From Paracoccaceae bacterium (lineage in GTDB: Bacteria > Pseudomonadota > Alphaproteobacteria > Rhodobacterales > Rhodobacteraceae): a stretch of DNA of 55,690 nt. How positions within the stretch are numbered: the first letter of the stretch is position 1; each line of letters opens with the position of its first letter. Below, piece after piece: positions 52,002 through 55,690 of the stretch. Under the pieces are notes generated by a model. It did not search any database and was not told the DNA's origin. It was given only the letters and a program-made list of their open reading frames with translations. The position numbers and the translations under genes were made by a program. The stretch lies in assembly GCA_024644285.1 (NCBI GenBank), contig JAHELH010000001.1, positions 10,414-66,103 on the forward strand, in the 5' to 3' direction.

Positions 52002-52807
52002 TGACGGACCTGGCCATCCTCGCGGGGCAGGGGGCGCTGCCGCGGATGATCGCCGCGCAGCATCCCGGCGCCCTGTTCGTGACCTTCGCGGGCGTGCCGG
52101 TCGCGGCGCCCGCCAATCCAACGCTGCAGGCCTCATTCGAACGCTTCGGCCAGCTCTTCGCCGATCTCAAGTCGCGCGGCATCGCCCGCGTCGTCTTCGC
52201 CGGCGGCCTGTCCCGCCCGGCGCTCGACCCGGCACGGTTCGACGCCAAGATGCAGGCGCTCTTTCCCGGCTTCATGACCGCCATGGCCGGCGGCGACGAC
52301 GGCCTTCTGCGTGCCGTGATCGCCGCCTTCGAGGCCGAGGGCTTCGCCGTCGCCGGCGCGCACGACCTGGTGCCCGACCTCACCGCCCCGCCCGGCCTTC
52401 TGGCCGGCCCGGCGCCCGGCGCCCAGGACCTCGCCGACGCCGCCCGCGCCCGCGCCATCCTCACAGCGCTCGGCCCGCACGACGTGGGCCAGGGCGCGGT
52501 GGTCGCCGGCGGCCAGTGTCTCGGGATCGAAACCGCGCAGGGCACCGACGCCATGCTCGCCTTCGTCGCGCAGCATCCCGACACCCAGCGCCACGGCGCC
52601 CGCGGCGTCCTGCTGAAGGCCCCGAAACCCGGTCAGGACCTGCGCATCGACATGCCCGCCATCGGCCCCGACACCGTCACCGGCGCCCGCGCCGCAGGCC
52701 TCGCCGGCATCGCCATCGAGGCCGGCCACGTCCTGCTGCTCGACCGCCCGTCGCTGCTCGACACCGCCGAAGAGGCCGGGCTGTTCGTCCTGGCGCAGAA
52801 CCCGTGA
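52001..52807 (+). CDS. lpxI: UDP-2,3-diacylglucosamine pyrophosphatase LpxI
   Basis: The 268-aa enzyme hydrolyses UDP-2,3-diacylglucosamine to lipid X. It has the LpxI layout: an N-terminal domain (LAILAGQGALPRMIA, FAGGLSRP) and a C-terminal DUF1009 catalytic domain (LGPHDVGQGAVVAGGQCLGIE, GVLLKAPKPGQDLR, AGLAGIAIEAGHVLLLDR). This is the alternative to LpxH, typical of alphaproteobacteria. It is coupled to lpxA (1-nt overlap) and lpxB (4-nt overlap). The conserved GTD-AM region is visible. Confidence 0.93.
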   Translation: MTDLAILAGQGALPRMIAAQHPGALFVTFAGVPVAAPANPTLQASFERFGQLFADLKSRGIARVVFAGGLSRPALDPARFDAKMQALFPGFMTAMAGGDDGLLRAVIAAFEAEGFAVAGAHDLVPDLTAPPGLLAGPAPGAQDLADAARARAILTALGPHDVGQGAVVAGGQCLGIETAQGTDAMLAFVAQHPDTQRHGARGVLLKAPKPGQDLRIDMPAIGPDTVTGARAAGLAGIAIEAGHVLLLDRPSLLDTAEEAGLFVLAQNP

Positions 52808-53997
52808 CGCGCCTCTTCCTGCTGGCGGGCGAGGCCTCGGGCGACCGGCTGGGCGGCGCCCTGATGGCCGGGCTGAAACAGCTCCGCCCCGGCACCGAAT
52901 TCGACGGCATCGGCGGGCCGATGATGCAGGCCGAGGGCCTGACCAGCCGCTTCCCGATGGACGAGCTCAGCGTCTTCGGCATCGCCGAGGTGCTGCCGAA
53001 ATACCGCGCGCTCAAACGCCGCATCGCCGAGACCGCCGCCGCCGTTCTCGACACCAGACCCGACGCGCTGATCACCATCGACAGTCCCGATTTCAGCCTG
53101 CGGGTCGCAAGACGCGTCAAACAGCAATCCGAAATCCGCACCGTGCACTACGTCGCCCCCTCGGTCTGGGCCTGGCGCGCCGGCCGCGCCGCCAAGATGG
53201 CGCGCCACATCGACCAGGTGCTGGCGCTCTTGCCGTTCGAGCCGCCGCTGATGCAGGCCGCCGGCATGCGCTGCGATTTCGTGGGCCACCCGGTGGTGGC
53301 CGAACCGGTGCCCAGCGACGGCGACATCCGCGCCTTCCGCGCGGCCCACGGCCTCGGACAGGCGCCGGTCCTCCTGGTCCTGCCCGGATCGCGGCCCGGC
53401 GAGGTCGGCCGCCTGATGCCGGTCTTCCGCGAAACCGTCGTCCGCGTGCTTGCACGCCACCCCGACCTGCGCGTCGTCATCCCTGCCGCCGCTCAGGTCG
53501 CCGATGCGGTCACCGGGTCCGCGGCCAACTGGCCTGGCGCGCCGGTGGTGCTCGATCCCCGGCCGCTGTCCGAGGACGTCGCCCAGTCGCGCAAGCGCGC
53601 CGCCTTCGCCGCCGCCGGCACGGCGCTCGCGGCTTCGGGCACCGTCAGCCTCGAGCTTGCCGCCGCCGACACGCCGATGGTCATCGCCTACGACATGAAC
53701 TGGCTCAGCTGGCAGATCATGAGCCGGATGCTGAAATCCGACACCGTGACGCTGGTCAACCTGGTCTCCGGCACCCGCACGATCCCCGAATTCCTCGGCC
53801 CCGCCTGCCGCCCGCCGACCATCGCGGATGCGCTCGACAGTCTGATCGGCGACGCCGAATGGCGCGAGGCGCAGCGCATGGCGATGGCGCAGACGATGAC
53901 CGCGCTCGGCCGCGGGCAAGAGCCTCCGGGCCAGCGCGCCGCCCGCGCCGTGCTGGACGGGCTCAAGATCGCGCCGCGCGCTGCCCCCCGGACGTAG
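52804..53997 (+). CDS. lpxB: Lipid-A-disaccharide synthase
   Basis: The 397-aa GT19 glycosyltransferase joins UDP-2,3-diacylglucosamine and lipid X into the disaccharide. Signatures: LLAGEASGDRLGGALM at the N-terminus, FGIAEVLPKY, DSPDFSLRVARRVK, YVAPSVWAWR, DFVGHPV, LLVLPGSRPGEV and ASGTVSLELA. It starts at GTG 52804, inside the lpxI stop (GTGA). The gene is about the usual length and closes the block. Confidence 0.96.
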   Translation: MTRLFLLAGEASGDRLGGALMAGLKQLRPGTEFDGIGGPMMQAEGLTSRFPMDELSVFGIAEVLPKYRALKRRIAETAAAVLDTRPDALITIDSPDFSLRVARRVKQQSEIRTVHYVAPSVWAWRAGRAAKMARHIDQVLALLPFEPPLMQAAGMRCDFVGHPVVAEPVPSDGDIRAFRAAHGLGQAPVLLVLPGSRPGEVGRLMPVFRETVVRVLARHPDLRVVIPAAAQVADAVTGSAANWPGAPVVLDPRPLSEDVAQSRKRAAFAAAGTALAASGTVSLELAAADTPMVIAYDMNWLSWQIMSRMLKSDTVTLVNLVSGTRTIPEFLGPACRPPTIADALDSLIGDAEWREAQRMAMAQTMTALGRGQEPPGQRAARAVLDGLKIAPRAAPRT

Positions 53998-54020
53998 CCC
54001 GCTCCCTTCATCTGGTCATA

Positions 54021-54064
54021 AATACCTCCGCCGGAGGCGCCGCGGCCTCACGCCGTGAGGCCGC
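54021..54064. repeat. Palindromic intergenic element after lpxB
   Basis: The sequence AAATACCTCCGCCGGAGG contains a CCTCC-GCC-GGAGG palindrome (54025-54037). It is followed by a perfect 10-bp stem GCGGCCTCAC/GTGAGGCCGC (54042-54051 with 54055-54064). Similar AAATA plus GC-rich palindrome strings occur, to my knowledge, as intergenic repeats in Rhodobacterales. No second copy is in this window, so repeat status is inferred. Confidence 0.4.
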
Positions 54065-54065
54065 C

Positions 54066-54093
54066 AAAAAAAAGCGTCCCGGCACAGCCGGGT
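54066..54093 (-). terminator. Intrinsic terminator of the minus-strand hypothetical gene
   Basis: On the minus strand, CCCGGC and GCCGGG (54079-54084 and 54088-54093) form a hairpin. ACGC and then a run of T follow (plus-strand A-run at 54066-54074). Confidence 0.65.
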
Positions 54094-54101
54094 CCTCTGG
54101 A

Positions 54102-54503
54102 TCACCCCCGCTTCAGTCCCGCCTGCAACAGCGACACCATCTGCCCGGTCGGCGGCTCGGCCGACTTGTCGAATCCGATGGCGTCCGGCGACAGCATCAC
54201 GGTGACATCGCCCAGCGACACCCCCTGCAGCAAGGATGCATCGGGCGAGGCCGCCAGCAGCCGGAACGCCTGCGCCCGCGCCTGGTAAAACCCCGCCAGC
54301 CGCTGCAGGTACCGGTAGCGATTGACCACGATCTGCACCAGGTAGATCAGCAGCCCGATCACCGCCAGCCGAGTGGCGATCTGCGCCAGCTGCCGGGCCG
54401 GTTCGGCCTGCCGCAGTGCCTGTGTCCGTTGGTCGGATATCTCATCAGAATCGGCCTTGTTCTTTTGCTGCCATGCCAAAGTCTGCACCGCCGCGTTGCA
54501 CAC
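54102..54503 (-). CDS. Hypothetical protein with one membrane helix, possibly 5'-truncated
   Basis: The 133-aa ORF, from a GTG at 54503, has a polar N-terminus (WQQKNKADSDEISDQRTQ), a hydrophobic segment near residues 46-60 (LAVIGLLIYLVQIVV), then a helical tail. No family recognised. The frame has no ATG start, and upstream sequence in other frames looks like the rest of a broken gene, so it may be the surviving 3' part. It has its own terminator. Confidence 0.45.
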   Translation of the reverse strand: MCNAAVQTLAWQQKNKADSDEISDQRTQALRQAEPARQLAQIATRLAVIGLLIYLVQIVVNRYRYLQRLAGFYQARAQAFRLLAASPDASLLQGVSLGDVTVMLSPDAIGFDKSAEPPTGQMVSLLQAGLKRG

Positions 54504-54895
54504 CGTTGCGCACCGTAGTCATAGCGCTAGGCCGCTGCTCCCAGCCGTTCACTGCCGCGCGCGCACGGTTTAGCGGCTCAAAAGGCGCGGGAATATCCTC
54601 GCGCACAGCAACCCCGTTTTTCAGCGGAACGGCGACGATTGCGTCGTCCGGCAGCCGCGCATTCGCTATGGCCCGGACGCCGAAATCGGACCGCGCAGCC
54701 TTGTCCAGCGATTGCATCAGGTAGCATTCGCCACCATGCAAGACCTTGCCCGAGAGGCGATCTCGAGGCCCGCGGTAACTGCGCCCGCTTTGAGCTTGAA
54801 TGGCCCTCGCACCACTCGGCGATCCGACTGACATCTTCCCGTGCCACGTCGGTCAGCGGGGCAGGTGGGTCGGTAACGGGCGGGGTTTCGGACAT
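54504..54895 (-). pseudogene. Decayed upstream part of the hypothetical locus
   Basis: Protein-like stretches occur in successive, different minus-strand frames. One begins MSETPPVTDPPAPLTDVARE (54895). Another carries DKAARSDFGVRAIANARL and continues to about 54510. Then comes the 54102-54503 frame. This pattern fits an older gene broken by at least two frameshifts, but separate small ORFs cannot be ruled out. Codon use is less GC-biased than in the neighbours. Confidence 0.4.
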
Positions 54896-55073
54896 CGGAG
54901 CGAAATGGGCTGTGTGGAACGATTGGCTGCAAAACGGACTTGGGCAGCTTCACCTTAGCACACCCCGCCCAGTCCGTCAGCCGAAGGCCAAACGCACTCC
55001 CCGAACGGGATTCATGTTAGCGGTAACACCTTTTCCGCCAACATCTTGACCCCCCGTCCCCATGAGGACACCT
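54896..55073. other. Intergenic stretch between the decayed locus and mnmA
   Basis: These 178 nt carry short ORFs in several frames with no protein-like sequence. No clear promoter, RNA gene or terminator was seen. Confidence 0.4.
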
Positions 55074-55690
55074 TCACTTTCCGCGCCAGATCCACCCGCC
55101 GCCGAACACCCGGGAACCCTCGGGGTCATAGAAAACGCAGGCCTGACCCGGCGACACCCCTTCTTCGGGGACCACCAGTTCCACCTCCGCCTCGGTGGCC
55201 GAGACCGGCCGGACCACCGCGTCGCGCGGCGGCCTTGTCGAGCGGACCTTCACAGCCAGCGGCCATTCCGCCCGGCTGTCAAAGGCCGCGTCACCCAGCC
55301 AGTTTATCTCGCGCACCGGCACCCGGCGCGTGGCCAGCATCTCCTTCGGCCCGACGATCACCCGCCGGCCCTCGACATCCAGCCGCACCACGTAGAGCGG
55401 CTCGTCCAGCCCGCCGATCCCCAAGCCCCGGCGCTGGCCGACGGTGTAGTGGATCACCCCGCGATGCGCGCCCAGCACCCGGCCGTCGACATGCACGATC
55501 TCGCCCGGATCGGCCGCGCCGGGCCGCAGCTTCTCGATCACCGCGGCATAGTCGCCGTTCGGCACGAAACAGATGTCCTGGCTGTCCGGCTTGTCGGCCA
55601 CGTCCAGCCTGTGCCGCGCCGCCAGCGCCCGGGTCTCGGCCTTCGAGGTCAGATGGCCCAGCGGGAAGCGCAGGAAGGCAAGCTGCTGGG
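55074..55690 (-). CDS. mnmA: tRNA-specific 2-thiouridylase MnmA (partial, N-terminus outside window)
   Basis: The frame is open from the window edge at 55690 to a stop at 55074-55076 and gives the C-terminal ~204 residues. Family signatures are visible: FLRFPLGHLTSK, the catalytic cysteine in SQDICFVPNGDY, GEIVHVDGRVLGAHRG, YTVGQRRGLGIG and the end domain with SPGQACVFYD. MnmA thiolates U34 of Lys, Glu and Gln tRNAs. A GTG at 55601 is an internal codon, not the start, since homologous sequence continues upstream of it. Confidence 0.94.
   Translation of the reverse strand, partial: QQLAFLRFPLGHLTSKAETRALAARHRLDVADKPDSQDICFVPNGDYAAVIEKLRPGAADPGEIVHVDGRVLGAHRGVIHYTVGQRRGLGIGGLDEPLYVVRLDVEGRRVIVGPKEMLATRRVPVREINWLGDAAFDSRAEWPLAVKVRSTRPPRDAVVRPVSATEAEVELVVPEEGVSPGQACVFYDPEGSRVFGGGWIWRGK

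Noticed and set aside
1..55690. CRISPR array, rRNA or tRNA genes, transposases, toxin-antitoxin or restriction genes
   Set aside because: None was seen on either strand. Intergenic gaps are short and contain no repeat-spacer pattern or cloverleaf that I could identify by eye.

Overview
This 55.7 kb window is GC-rich bacterial chromosome. Gene content and order point to an alphaproteobacterium of the Rhodobacterales (Roseobacter/Rhodobacter relatives). The pointers are a pyrH-frr-uppS-cdsA-dxr-rseP-bamA-ompH-fabZ-lpxA-lpxI-lpxB block, an IalB-family protein, a bactofilin paired with a DUF5930-type M23 peptidase, an AsmA-like giant next to queA, and a general-stress cluster with EcfG-like promoters. 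The taxon is inferred from gene content; no rRNA or tRNA gene was seen. Almost all of the window is ordinary core genome. I see no prophage, insertion sequence, CRISPR array or defence island.

Layout. 0-8.7 kb: a DUF2189 membrane protein, the bactofilin/M23 pair, a ferritin-like DUF455 protein with a Bcp peroxiredoxin, an AsmA/DUF3971 protein and queA. 8.8-18.3 kb: an MFS carrier, DUF924, lpdA, a Tat-exported DUF882 peptidase, an L,D-transpeptidase, then lpxD followed by its own acyl carrier protein and ketoacyl-ACP synthase, and IalB. 18.3-20.3 kb: a 446-nt gap with a strong small-RNA candidate, then a HerA/FtsK-like DUF853 ATPase. 20.2-27.2 kb: a decayed alpha/beta hydrolase, a CNNM/CBS protein, a degenerate metallophosphoesterase, xerD, a secreted helical protein, a 44-aa membrane protein, and aroK-aroB. 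27.2-33.5 kb: a site-2 protease, ssb, a lytic transglycosylase, DUF1206, an ABM-fold protein, and a four-gene stress operon that starts with a 22-aa peptide. 33.5-40.7 kb: a peptide-type ABC importer with an AraC regulator upstream. 40.8-54.0 kb: miaA, then the long envelope and lipid A block. 54.1-55.7 kb: a decayed locus and the C-terminal part of mnmA.

How the genes work together. Many of the genes build the envelope. LpxD, LpxA, LpxI, LpxB, FabZ and the ACP/KAS pair serve lipid A. BamA and OmpH assemble outer-membrane proteins. RseP, UppS, CdsA and Dxr provide proteolysis, lipid carriers, phospholipids and isoprenoids. The L,D-transpeptidase, M23 peptidase, DUF882 peptidase and lytic transglycosylase remodel peptidoglycan, with the bactofilin as a likely scaffold. 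Points most worth a second look: the promoter-terminator unit upstream of DUF853 (a likely unannotated sRNA), two EcfG-like promoters in the stress region, three membrane peptides of 22, 41 and 44 aa, the lpxD-linked ACP/KAS pair, a metallophosphoesterase lacking metal ligands, and two decaying loci.
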